This document shows positions 43,595 to 49,741 of a stretch of 51,257 nt of DNA, in pieces (the stretch's first letter is position 1; each line of letters starts with the position of its first letter). The stretch is taken from the IMG/VR virus record IMGVR_UViG_3300008110_000076, positions 1-51,257 of that record; one strand, given 5' to 3'. The notes under the pieces were generated by a model. That model had not been told where the DNA came from, made no database searches, and worked only from the letters and a program-made list of their open reading frames with translations. The position numbers and the translations under genes are program-made. The DNA comes from a virus.

Positions 43595-43734
43595 AGCTTT
43601 ATCAAAGCCAGCCTTGGCTATATAGAAGGTATGTAGTTCAAAAGAAAACTGTCACAGAGATTGCGGCAGAATGCAAGGTCTCTGCTATGACCATACAGAG
43701 GTATTTAGAGAAATTTGGATTAATTAAAAAATGA
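43591..43734 (+). CDS. 47-residue helix-turn-helix peptide
   Basis: A short gene starting at ATGA overlap with the resolvase stop and ending at ATGA overlap with the methyltransferase. The sequence VTEIAAECKVSAMTIQRYLEKFG is a clear helix-turn-helix of the resolvase/sigma4 type. It may be a small DNA-binding regulator or a recombination accessory. Confidence 0.65.
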   Translation: MKLYQSQPWLYRRYVVQKKTVTEIAAECKVSAMTIQRYLEKFGLIKK

Positions 43735-44285
43735 AAAGTTTTTGGGAAAGCGTTACTGCTAAAAACGCTGGAGATGCAATATTGACTGGCTATGCTGGAG
43801 AGTTTAAAGACATGCCAGTATATAATGAAGTTATATCTTTAACGAAAAGCTCTGAGGGTAATCAGCAATATGCCCTTGATTTTGGATGCGGTGTTGGAAG
43901 AAATACAGTTGCTTTATCTAAAGATTATTATAGAGTTATAGGATACGATCTTCCTAACATGTTGAGCCTAGTGCCAAAAGAAAATAAAGAAAGTAATATT
44001 ATTTATGAATCAGAATGGGATAAGGTAAAAACAATTCAATATGATATGGTGCTGGCCAGCTTAGTATTCCAGCATATTCATGATGATGAATTGAATATGT
44101 ATTTATCTGATCTGAAAACAAATAGATTAGTTTTACACAGTAGAACTTGGATGGACGATACTGGAACACAGGTATTGACAATAGTTGAAAAATATTTTAA
44201 TATTGAGTCAATTGAATATACAAAAGATCCAAATGGAAATGAAAGCGATCATTTCATAGCCTTATTAAGGAGCAAAAATGCTTGA
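43731..44285 (+). CDS. SAM-dependent methyltransferase
   Basis: A 184-residue class I methyltransferase. The SAM-binding motif ALDFGCGVGRNTVALS (about residues 47-62) and motif IV-like MVLASLVFQHI are visible. No target-recognition domain is attached and no PPY/NPPY motif for base methylation was seen, so the substrate could be a small molecule, tRNA or protein. It overlaps its neighbours on both sides. Confidence 0.8.
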   Translation: MKSFWESVTAKNAGDAILTGYAGEFKDMPVYNEVISLTKSSEGNQQYALDFGCGVGRNTVALSKDYYRVIGYDLPNMLSLVPKENKESNIIYESEWDKVKTIQYDMVLASLVFQHIHDDELNMYLSDLKTNRLVLHSRTWMDDTGTQVLTIVEKYFNIESIEYTKDPNGNESDHFIALLRSKNA

Positions 44286-44604
44286 GCCAGTGTTTGGAGA
44301 TTCAAAAGAATTTAGGTGTGAAGACCTATACTTGCTTACAGTTGGAACAGAAGCAGGTAAAGAGATACTTGCAACCTGTCATGAAATTGCACATATGCTG
44401 GTTAAAAAGAATATTGCCTACGGCAATTCAGCCCTAGACCCTGTGCGTATATTTTCGAAGGCGGGACCAAGAGAACAGCTTCATGTCCGTATTGATGACA
44501 AATTAAATAGACTTATGAAGGGCACAGATTATCCAGGAGATAATGATATTGATGATCTAATTGGATATTTGGTATTGCTCAAAATAGCCAAGTCCCAATC
44601 CTAG
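44278..44604 (+). CDS. DUF1599-like small protein
   Basis: A 108-residue protein. The pattern KNIAYGNSALDPVRIFS followed by RIDDKLNRLMKG and DDLIGYLVLLKIA resembles the DUF1599 family of phage nucleotide-modification-associated proteins. It could be involved in nucleotide hydrolysis or base modification. Assignment is from memory of the motif, so it is moderate. Confidence 0.6.
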   Translation: MLEPVFGDSKEFRCEDLYLLTVGTEAGKEILATCHEIAHMLVKKNIAYGNSALDPVRIFSKAGPREQLHVRIDDKLNRLMKGTDYPGDNDIDDLIGYLVLLKIAKSQS

Positions 44605-44616
44605 TCAACTAAAACG

Positions 44617-44625
44617 TGGTATAAT
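44617..44625 (+). promoter_or_regulatory. Extended -10 promoter for packaging unit (near-leaderless)
   Basis: TGGTATAAT (44617-44625) without a good -35 box. The ATG at 44634 is 8 nt downstream and has no Shine-Dalgarno sequence, so the mRNA is probably leaderless or nearly so. Confidence 0.58.
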
Positions 44626-44633
44626 CTAAGTAT

Positions 44634-45173
44634 ATGGAAATTGAACTAGCGGATCATTATGACCGCATGAATAAGGTGGTAGAGGAGTTGCTCAAGGGCA
44701 ATAATCCTACTGCCATTGCCGCTATAACAGGTTTTAAACGAGCAGAGGTTATAGAGTATATAGACCAATGGAAAGAGGTCGTTAGAAACGATTCTGCGGC
44801 CCGTGACAGGGCAAAGGAAGCCATCTCTGGGGCAGACCAACACTACGCCATGCTAATTAAAGAGGCCTGGAAGACCGTAGAGGATGCAGACCAATCAGGA
44901 CAATTAAACGTAAAAGCAACTGCTCTTAAGTTAATTGCAGACATTGAGGGTAAGCGTATTGGAATGCTTCAAGAAGTTGGCCTGCTAGACAACGCAGAGC
45001 TTGCTACGCAGTTAGCAGAAACTGAACGCAAGCAAGATATCCTTGTAAAAATTCTTAAAGAGGTAACTGCAGTTTGTCCAAAATGTAAATTGGATGTAGC
45101 AAAAAGACTTTCTCAGATTACTGGCATAGTAGAACCAGTTGTTTTGAATGAGGAAAAAAATGACGTATTGTGA
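44634..45173 (+). CDS. Terminase small subunit candidate
   Basis: A 179-residue protein upstream of the large terminase. An N-terminal helix-turn-helix (GNNPTAIAAITGFKRAEVIEYI, about residues 22-43) fits recognition of pac or cos DNA. A long central helix (AWKTVEDADQSGQLNVKATALKLIAD) and a CPKCKLDVAKR segment with two Cys follow. Location and HTH support a small terminase. The sequence alone does not prove it. Confidence 0.7.
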   Translation: MEIELADHYDRMNKVVEELLKGNNPTAIAAITGFKRAEVIEYIDQWKEVVRNDSAARDRAKEAISGADQHYAMLIKEAWKTVEDADQSGQLNVKATALKLIADIEGKRIGMLQEVGLLDNAELATQLAETERKQDILVKILKEVTAVCPKCKLDVAKRLSQITGIVEPVVLNEEKNDVL

Positions 45174-45318
45174 GCATGTATATAAATACGTGTACGCCAA
45201 TCCTTGTCCTAAATGTGGCGGAGAAACTCATGAGACTGACTGGAAGTTTCAAGCAGAACTACATAGAGAGTGGATCGCAAGCGGTAAGGCAGAATTACAA
45301 GGATGGTGGTCAATTTAA
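45160..45318 (+). CDS. 52-residue zinc-binding protein between terminase genes
   Basis: ATG at 45160 with AGGA 9 nt upstream, overlapping the small terminase gene. The product has two Cys/His pairs (CEH near residue 4 and CPKCG near 17) and ends in LQGWWSI. Its stop overlaps the large terminase start (TAATG). Similar mini-proteins near terminases may be packaging accessories. Confidence 0.62.
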   Translation: MTYCEHVYKYVYANPCPKCGGETHETDWKFQAELHREWIASGKAELQGWWSI

Positions 45319-47120
45319 TGGATCTTAATTTTAATGATCTCATTGATATTTTAGACGGAGAAGAGTTTGATGAAAGACCAGTCGATTTACGAACATTCGT
45401 TACAAGCCCAGATTATCTCGGCCTACCTCCGCTTTCGGAGCACCAGTATACACTCATTGAGAAGAGTAGCCAAATCTATAAAGAGTCTACCTTAATAAAA
45501 CTTTTTGGCGAAGAAGAGGGTAAGCGTAGATTTAAGCAAACATGTAATGAAGTAATTGCACAGCTTGGTAAAGGTAGTGGAAAAGATTATTGTTCTACAA
45601 TCTCTGTTTCATATATAGTTTATTTACTATTATGTTTAAAAGACCCAGCAACATACTACGGAAAGCCTCCTGGAGATTCAATTGATATTCTTAATATTGC
45701 TATTAACGCACAGCAGGCAAACAACGTATTCTTTAAGGGATTTAAAACACGTATAGATAGATCGCCATGGTTTGTAGGAAAGTATGAAGCAAAAGCTTCA
45801 GAAATGAAATTTATAAAGAGCGTTACCGTTCACTCAGGACACTCAGAGCGTGAAGCATGGGAAGGATACAACGTAATTGTTGTAGTTCTTGACGAAATTT
45901 CAGGATTTGCTATTGAGAATACAACTGGCCACGATCAAGCAAAAACTGCTGACGCTATATATGATATGTATCGTGCATCTATTGTTTCACGCTTTCCTGA
46001 CTTTGGTAAGGTTATATTGCTTTCATTTCCACGTTTTAAGAACGACCCAATTCAAAAGTTTTACGAGTCAGTTATTGCTGAAAAAGAAACTATTATTAGA
46101 AGTAAGACATTAAAAATGGACGATGACCTTCCCGACGGGACAGAAGGTAACGAGGTAACTGTTGAATGGGAAGAAGACCATATCGTATCTTACAGTATTC
46201 CAAAAGTGTTTGCATTAAAAAGACCTACATGGGAAATTAATCCTACAAAGAAAATTGAAGATTTCAAGGTAGACTTCTACAAGAATATGCCAGACGCACT
46301 TGGAAGATTTGCCTGCATGCCTGCAGAAATGATTGATGCATTTTTTAAATCTCGTGAAAAGATTGAAAAAGCATTTAGCAAAGCTCACTCTGCAGTAGAT
46401 TCATTTGGAAGACTGGAAGAATGGTTTATCCCAGATCCAGATAAAGAATATTTTATCCACGTAGACCTTGCACAAAAACATGACCACTGTGCAGTTGCTA
46501 TGGCACACGTACAGAAATGGGTAAACGTAAAAGTTACAGATACGTACTCTCAGCCAGCACCAATTGTAGAAGTTGATGCTGTAAGATTCTGGACCCCGAC
46601 ACCAGATAAGTCTGTTGATTTTGCAGAGGTTAGAGATTATATACTGGCATTAAGGACAAGAGGATTTAAGATTCGTATTTGTACGTTTGACCGCTGGAAC
46701 TCACATGACATGATGCAGCAGCTTAAGACTTACGGAATTAATACAGAAATTTTATCTGTAGCCAAGAAGCATTACGATGATATGGCTATGGTTGTCCTTG
46801 AAGAAAGACTAATAGGACCTCATATTCCTTTACTCGTAGATGAATTGCTACAGCTAAAGATTATGAGAGACAAGGTTGATCACCCTAGAAAAGGATCTAA
46901 AGACTTGGCGGATGCAGTTTGTGGTTCTATATTTAATACGATAAGTAGAAGTAAATTTAATACTAATCAAGAAATAGATATTCATACATATGATTCTATG
47001 AGCTATCGTGATGATTTTGGAACTGAACCTGACGGTGAAACTCATCGTTATAACATGATTAGGGCACCAAAAATGCCAGACAATTTAAGAGATGCAATGG
47101 ACAGGATGCAAATATTATGA
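45318..47120 (+). CDS. terL: Terminase large subunit
   Basis: Motor and nuclease that packages DNA. I place the start at 45318, overlapping the previous stop (TAATG); the in-frame ATG at 45303 has AAGG too close to it. The ATPase part has Walker A GKGSGKD (84-90) and Walker B VVVLDE (D192, E193). The nuclease part has three acidic positions on an RNase H fold: D383 in HVDLAQKHDH, D458 in FDRWN and D532 in LADAV. At 600 residues it is slightly longer than average. The next gene starts at ATGA overlap. Confidence 0.93.
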   Translation: MDLNFNDLIDILDGEEFDERPVDLRTFVTSPDYLGLPPLSEHQYTLIEKSSQIYKESTLIKLFGEEEGKRRFKQTCNEVIAQLGKGSGKDYCSTISVSYIVYLLLCLKDPATYYGKPPGDSIDILNIAINAQQANNVFFKGFKTRIDRSPWFVGKYEAKASEMKFIKSVTVHSGHSEREAWEGYNVIVVVLDEISGFAIENTTGHDQAKTADAIYDMYRASIVSRFPDFGKVILLSFPRFKNDPIQKFYESVIAEKETIIRSKTLKMDDDLPDGTEGNEVTVEWEEDHIVSYSIPKVFALKRPTWEINPTKKIEDFKVDFYKNMPDALGRFACMPAEMIDAFFKSREKIEKAFSKAHSAVDSFGRLEEWFIPDPDKEYFIHVDLAQKHDHCAVAMAHVQKWVNVKVTDTYSQPAPIVEVDAVRFWTPTPDKSVDFAEVRDYILALRTRGFKIRICTFDRWNSHDMMQQLKTYGINTEILSVAKKHYDDMAMVVLEERLIGPHIPLLVDELLQLKIMRDKVDHPRKGSKDLADAVCGSIFNTISRSKFNTNQEIDIHTYDSMSYRDDFGTEPDGETHRYNMIRAPKMPDNLRDAMDRMQIL

Positions 47121-47368
47121 GTATATATCAAGATAAAGCTAAAGAGTGTAAGTGCTGTAGTAAGCATGTTCCACTTCCTACTATTCTAAAAGAATATAAT
47201 GGAATAACTTTATGTCCAACAACATTTGCCAATGTGGTTGAATATAAAAGAATATGGGCAACCATTGGTTCAAGACCCAACGGAAGCGTAAGAAAGCATT
47301 TTTCAGATTATGTTCAGCAGATAGTAGAAACTACTATTGACAAAACAGAAGATAATAATATACAATAA
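47117..47368 (+). CDS. Small zinc-ribbon protein after terminase
   Basis: An 83-residue protein with CKCC near residue 11 and a Cys 20 residues later (LCPTTF), matching a rubredoxin-like knuckle. The rest forms a helical C-terminus. It overlaps the terminase stop (ATGA). The function is unknown; packaging or HNH-linked nicking proteins are usual neighbours in this position, but no HNH is seen here. Confidence 0.62.
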   Translation: MSIYQDKAKECKCCSKHVPLPTILKEYNGITLCPTTFANVVEYKRIWATIGSRPNGSVRKHFSDYVQQIVETTIDKTEDNNIQ

Positions 47369-47376
47369 ACCAATTG

Positions 47377-47451
47377 GCAACAGTAGCCAAGTTGGTTAAG
47401 GCCCCGAACTCATAATTCGGTTATTCGTAGGTTCAAGTCCTACCTGTTGCA
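47377..47451 (+). tRNA. tRNA-Met: tRNA-Met(CAU)
   Basis: Full cloverleaf: acceptor GCAACAG/CTGTTGC (7 bp), D arm GCC...GGC, anticodon stem CCGAA/TTCGG with loop CTCATAA (anticodon CAT at 47411-47413), T arm GTAGG/CCTAC with TTCAAGT loop. Discriminator A; CCA is not encoded. The anticodon stem lacks the initiator GGG/CCC, so this is elongator Met, or possibly tRNA-Ile2 read through lysidine. Confidence 0.93.
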
Positions 47452-47465
47452 CAAGGAGGCAGCAA

Positions 47466-47783
47466 ATGTCTGATGAAGATGATGAAAGAATGGCTTACTA
47501 TTTAGAAATAGGAGCAATAGAACTTGCTGGCATGGATGAGTCTGGGGAAATGATATTTAAAATCAATGAGTCTGCAAAAGAGATAGCTCCAGATTTATGG
47601 AAAGCTCATGAAGAATATGTTGATAAATCAATCATGGAGTTGTATGAAGCTGGTCTGATAAACATTAAGTATGATGAAGATCTAAATGCATACATAGAGA
47701 TGTCAGACGAAGGAAAAAAAGAAGCAAAAAAAATGGGATTAATCGATATGGAAATTGACGAAGATGAGATTCCAAATAATTGA
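47466..47783 (+). CDS. Acidic protein between the tRNAs
   Basis: A 105-residue acidic protein with AAGGAGG 9 nt before the ATG. It starts with DEDDERMAYYLEIGAIELAGMDE and contains a winged-helix-like pattern (KAHEEYVDKSIMELYEAGLINI, then a YDEDLNAYIEMSDEGK wing). It ends directly before tRNA-Arg, one base from the stop. An anti-restriction DNA-mimic role could be tested because of its charge, but there is no specific motif for it. Confidence 0.7.
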   Translation: MSDEDDERMAYYLEIGAIELAGMDESGEMIFKINESAKEIAPDLWKAHEEYVDKSIMELYEAGLINIKYDEDLNAYIEMSDEGKKEAKKMGLIDMEIDEDEIPNN

Positions 47784-47856
47784 GCCTTCGTAGCTCAGAG
47801 GACAGAGCAGGACTCTTCTAAGGTCTTGGTCGCAGGTTCGACTCCTGCCGAAGGCG
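47784..47856 (+). tRNA. tRNA-Arg: tRNA-Arg(UCU)
   Basis: Acceptor GCCTTCG/CGAAGGC, D arm GCTC/GAGC, anticodon stem GGACT/GGTCT with two G-U pairs and loop CTTCTAA (anticodon TCT at 47817-47819), T arm GCAGG/CCTGC with TTCGACT loop. Discriminator G; CCA is not encoded. It reads AGA, a codon used very often in this AT-rich genome. Confidence 0.93.
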
Positions 47857-47862
47857 CATAAA

Positions 47863-47871
47863 TGCTATAAT
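47863..47871 (+). promoter_or_regulatory. Extended -10 promoter after tRNA-Arg
   Basis: TGCTATAAT (47863-47871) followed by AAAGGAGG and the ATG at 47890. No strong -35 box is seen (it would fall in the tRNA). Confidence 0.6.
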
Positions 47872-47889
47872 TTATAGAAAGGAGGAAAT

Positions 47890-48144
47890 ATGAAACTCGT
47901 AGACAGAATGAAAGCATGGCTTTTCCCTCTATCAACAGAAGGATTTAAGCTAGACGCAAAAGATAAAGATAACGATGGGTTGGTTCAAGAAGGAACACCA
48001 TTTGAAAGAGAGGTAAAGGTTGTGAAGAAAGCAGCAGCAAAGAAGGCTCCAGTCAAGAAGACAGAGGCTCCAAAGAAGACAACAGCAAAGAAGACAACAG
48101 CTAAGAAGACCGTAGCTAAGAAGACAGCACCAAAGAAGAAGTAA
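47890..48144 (+). CDS. EF-hand-like protein with histone H1-type tail
   Basis: An 84-residue basic protein with AAAGGAGG 5 nt upstream. The N-terminal half contains a D-x-D-x-D-G loop (residues 25-30, followed by LVQEGT) resembling a calcium-binding EF-hand. The C-terminal half is made of AKK, TTAKK and PKK units as in histone H1 tails and bacterial HU-tail proteins. It could compact or coat DNA, or bind to the capsid interior. The combination is unusual and its role is unknown. Confidence 0.72.
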   Translation: MKLVDRMKAWLFPLSTEGFKLDAKDKDNDGLVQEGTPFEREVKVVKKAAAKKAPVKKTEAPKKTTAKKTTAKKTVAKKTAPKKK

Positions 48145-48192
48145 GCACTAAAAGACAAATAGTTTTTTTAGATCTAGAGTTAGGGAATTAAG

Positions 48193-48906
48193 ATTAAAAA
48201 GGTAATAAAGTTTTTTGCAGCAGCAGAAGATTATTATCAAGTGGAAGATCCTCCTGTTCCGTCAAAAACAAAGATACCAGACTGGTTTAAAAAAATACCA
48301 GCACAGGATAAGACTTTCGGCGGAGATCCAAGAGATAATTCTACTGTTAAAAAATGCATGCCGTTTCTTGATTCCCTAACTTCTGGGTATATGGTAACTG
48401 TTCCTCAAGATATAGCAATAACAAAAACGCCAGATCAAGGAACAAAAGCATACTGGGGATTTACTCCGCCAGGACATGATTTGTTATTTGATTTAGACAG
48501 ACCATTGCATAGAACTGAGGGAATGCCAGTTCCTGCAGGATACAACGAGTATGTTTGGAGAATGGTAACTTATCCAAGAGTAGAAACTCCTCCAGGATAT
48601 AGTATTCTTGTTACGCATCCATTTAATAGATACGATCTTCCATTTTTAACAATGACTGGAATTATAGATTCTGATAAGGTTCACGCAAGACTTGGTTTAA
48701 ACATGTGGTTACGTGATGACTTCGAGGGCATTATTCCAAAAGGTACCCCAGTAGCTCAGATACTACCGTTTAAAAGAGAAGCTTGGACACATGAAAACCT
48801 GCCACCATTTGACAAAAAGCGGGAGCTCCAAGAAAACTTTAAAATTAGATCTATTTTAAATAGGTCTTACCAATATAATTTCTGGCAAAAAAAGATTTAC
48901 GACTAA
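48193..48906 (+). CDS. DUF6065-like phage protein (probable ATT start)
   Basis: The conserved-looking N-terminus (KKVIKFFAAAEDYYQVEDPPV) lies upstream of the first ordinary start codon (GTG at 48241). The frame is open from 48184 and ATT at 48193 has AGGGA 6 nt upstream, so ATT is the likely start and the product has about 237 residues. The core has a KIPDWFKKIP motif, an MPFLDSLTSGYMVTVPQDI motif and a C-terminal IIPKGTPVAQILPFKRE motif like the DUF6065 family of phage proteins of unknown role. The latter motif has the look of dUTPase-fold strands. No catalytic role is claimed. Confidence 0.65.
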   Translation: MKKVIKFFAAAEDYYQVEDPPVPSKTKIPDWFKKIPAQDKTFGGDPRDNSTVKKCMPFLDSLTSGYMVTVPQDIAITKTPDQGTKAYWGFTPPGHDLLFDLDRPLHRTEGMPVPAGYNEYVWRMVTYPRVETPPGYSILVTHPFNRYDLPFLTMTGIIDSDKVHARLGLNMWLRDDFEGIIPKGTPVAQILPFKREAWTHENLPPFDKKRELQENFKIRSILNRSYQYNFWQKKIYD

Positions 48907-48908
48907 TA

Positions 48909-48917
48909 TGCTATAAT
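48909..48917 (+). promoter_or_regulatory. Extended -10 promoter of the small heat-shock gene
   Basis: TGCTATAAT (48909-48917) just after the previous stop. The leader has a hairpin (TAGGTC at 48923-48928 with GGCCTA at 48938-48943) and AAGGAGG at 48966-48972. Confidence 0.62.
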
Positions 48918-48978
48918 ATTCTTAGGTCGCCACACGGGGCCTATACAAATTAACTTATTCGCTTTAAGGAGGAATAAA

Positions 48979-49398
48979 ATGGTAACACACTATACATGGG
49001 ATCTTTTTAAGGATCCCTTTTTTATTGGCTTCAACGATATGTTTGATCGCCTAAATACAGTACACACAACAGCATCACATCAGTCATATCCACCTTACAA
49101 TATTGTAAAGGTGGAGGAAGATGTATTTCGTGTCGATCTAGCTTTAGCAGGATTCGACAAGAAGGATGTTGATGTGTCTGTGGATAACGGAACCCTTGTA
49201 ATTAAGGGAGAAGTTTCTGCAGAAGATACTGGTGAAGCAATTCATAAAGGAATTGCTGCCCGTAAATTTACCCGCACATTTGCGCTGGGTGAATATATGG
49301 AAGTCACTGGTGCTGAGCTAAAAAATGGCTTGCTATCTGTTACAGTTGAAAAAATTGTACCTGAAGACAAGAAACCAAAGACAATCAAAATCAAGTAA
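48979..49398 (+). CDS. hsp20: Small heat-shock protein (Hsp20/alpha-crystallin)
   Basis: A 139-residue chaperone that holds unfolded proteins. The alpha-crystallin domain spans about residues 40-130, with the VEEDVFRVDLALAGFDKKDVDVSVDNG start, an LVIKGEVSAED stretch and the C-terminal ELKNGLLSVTVEKIVPE sequence. It has a strong Shine-Dalgarno sequence (AAGGAGG, 6 nt from the ATG). Small heat-shock proteins are also found in cyanophages and other aquatic phages, where they may help virion assembly under stress. Confidence 0.92.
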   Translation: MVTHYTWDLFKDPFFIGFNDMFDRLNTVHTTASHQSYPPYNIVKVEEDVFRVDLALAGFDKKDVDVSVDNGTLVIKGEVSAEDTGEAIHKGIAARKFTRTFALGEYMEVTGAELKNGLLSVTVEKIVPEDKKPKTIKIK

Positions 49399-49406
49399 TG
49401 TATAAT
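49378..49406 (+). promoter_or_regulatory. Promoter for structured leader and fmdB-like gene
   Basis: AAGACA (49378-49383), a 17-nt spacer and TATAAT (49401-49406). The -10 box lies just after the heat-shock gene. Transcription would start about 49412, at the base of the first leader hairpin. Confidence 0.55.
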
Positions 49407-49411
49407 AGAAG

Positions 49412-49507
49412 TCTGCACCCCGTCACTGGGGAGTCGCAGATGCGGGCATAGTTGCCTAGGATCCACCTGAGCATGTGGCTAAACTGCTCCTTAAAATTTA
49501 AGGAGAG
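49412..49507 (+). ncRNA. Candidate cis-regulatory RNA (SD-sequestering leader)
   Basis: P1: TCTGC/GCAGA (49412-49416/49436-49440) with inner CCCC/GGGG. P2: GGCA/TGCC (49445-49448/49453-49456). P3: CCAC/GTGG (49463-49466/49475-49478), whose loop GAGCA (49469-49473) can pair with TGCTC (49485-49489) as an H-type pseudoknot. Overlapping it, CTCCTTA (49487-49493) pairs perfectly with TAAGGAG (49499-49505), hiding the ribosome-binding site of the gene that starts at 49510. The two pairings share CTC (49487-49489), so they exclude each other. No known riboswitch class was recognised. Confidence 0.5.
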
Positions 49508-49509
49508 AT

Positions 49510-49692
49510 GTGCCAAACTACGATTATAAGTGTGTAATATGTGAACACACTAAAGAAGTTAATAAACCAATTAGTGAATCAACAATGACTGAACTTTGTG
49601 ATAAGTGTGGTGCTGCAATGATTAAACAATTCGGCACATTTGGTATCCAGTTTAAAGGTACTGGCTTTTATAAAACAGATAACGCTAAGTAG
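49510..49692 (+). CDS. FmdB-family zinc-ribbon protein
   Basis: A 60-residue protein with GTG start (an out-of-frame ATG overlaps it). It opens MPNYDYKCVIC and has CxxC pairs C8/C11 and C30/C33, then the GIQFKGTGFYKTD ending, a near-exact form of the FmdB-type regulatory zinc ribbon, which is widespread in actinobacteria. Its role in phage may be regulatory. Translation appears controlled by the structured leader. Confidence 0.85.
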   Translation: MPNYDYKCVICEHTKEVNKPISESTMTELCDKCGAAMIKQFGTFGIQFKGTGFYKTDNAK

Positions 49693-49700
49693 TTCAATGA

Positions 49701-49706
49701 TATAAT
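49701..49706 (+). promoter_or_regulatory. Weak -10 before PA14 gene
   Basis: TATAAT at 49701-49706 without a clear -35 box. The following sequence TTATAA...TTATAAC...AAGGAG leads to the TTG start at 49742. Confidence 0.45.
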
Positions 49707-49741
49707 TAACTTGTTATAAAAGTTATAACAAGGAGTTATAG

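Noticed and set aside
49412-49489. TPP, cobalamin, preQ1 or glutamine riboswitch in the fmdB leader
   Set aside because: The conserved core sequences of these classes (for example CTGAGA, GCCACTG) are absent or not in the right order; the segment is kept only as an unclassified candidate.
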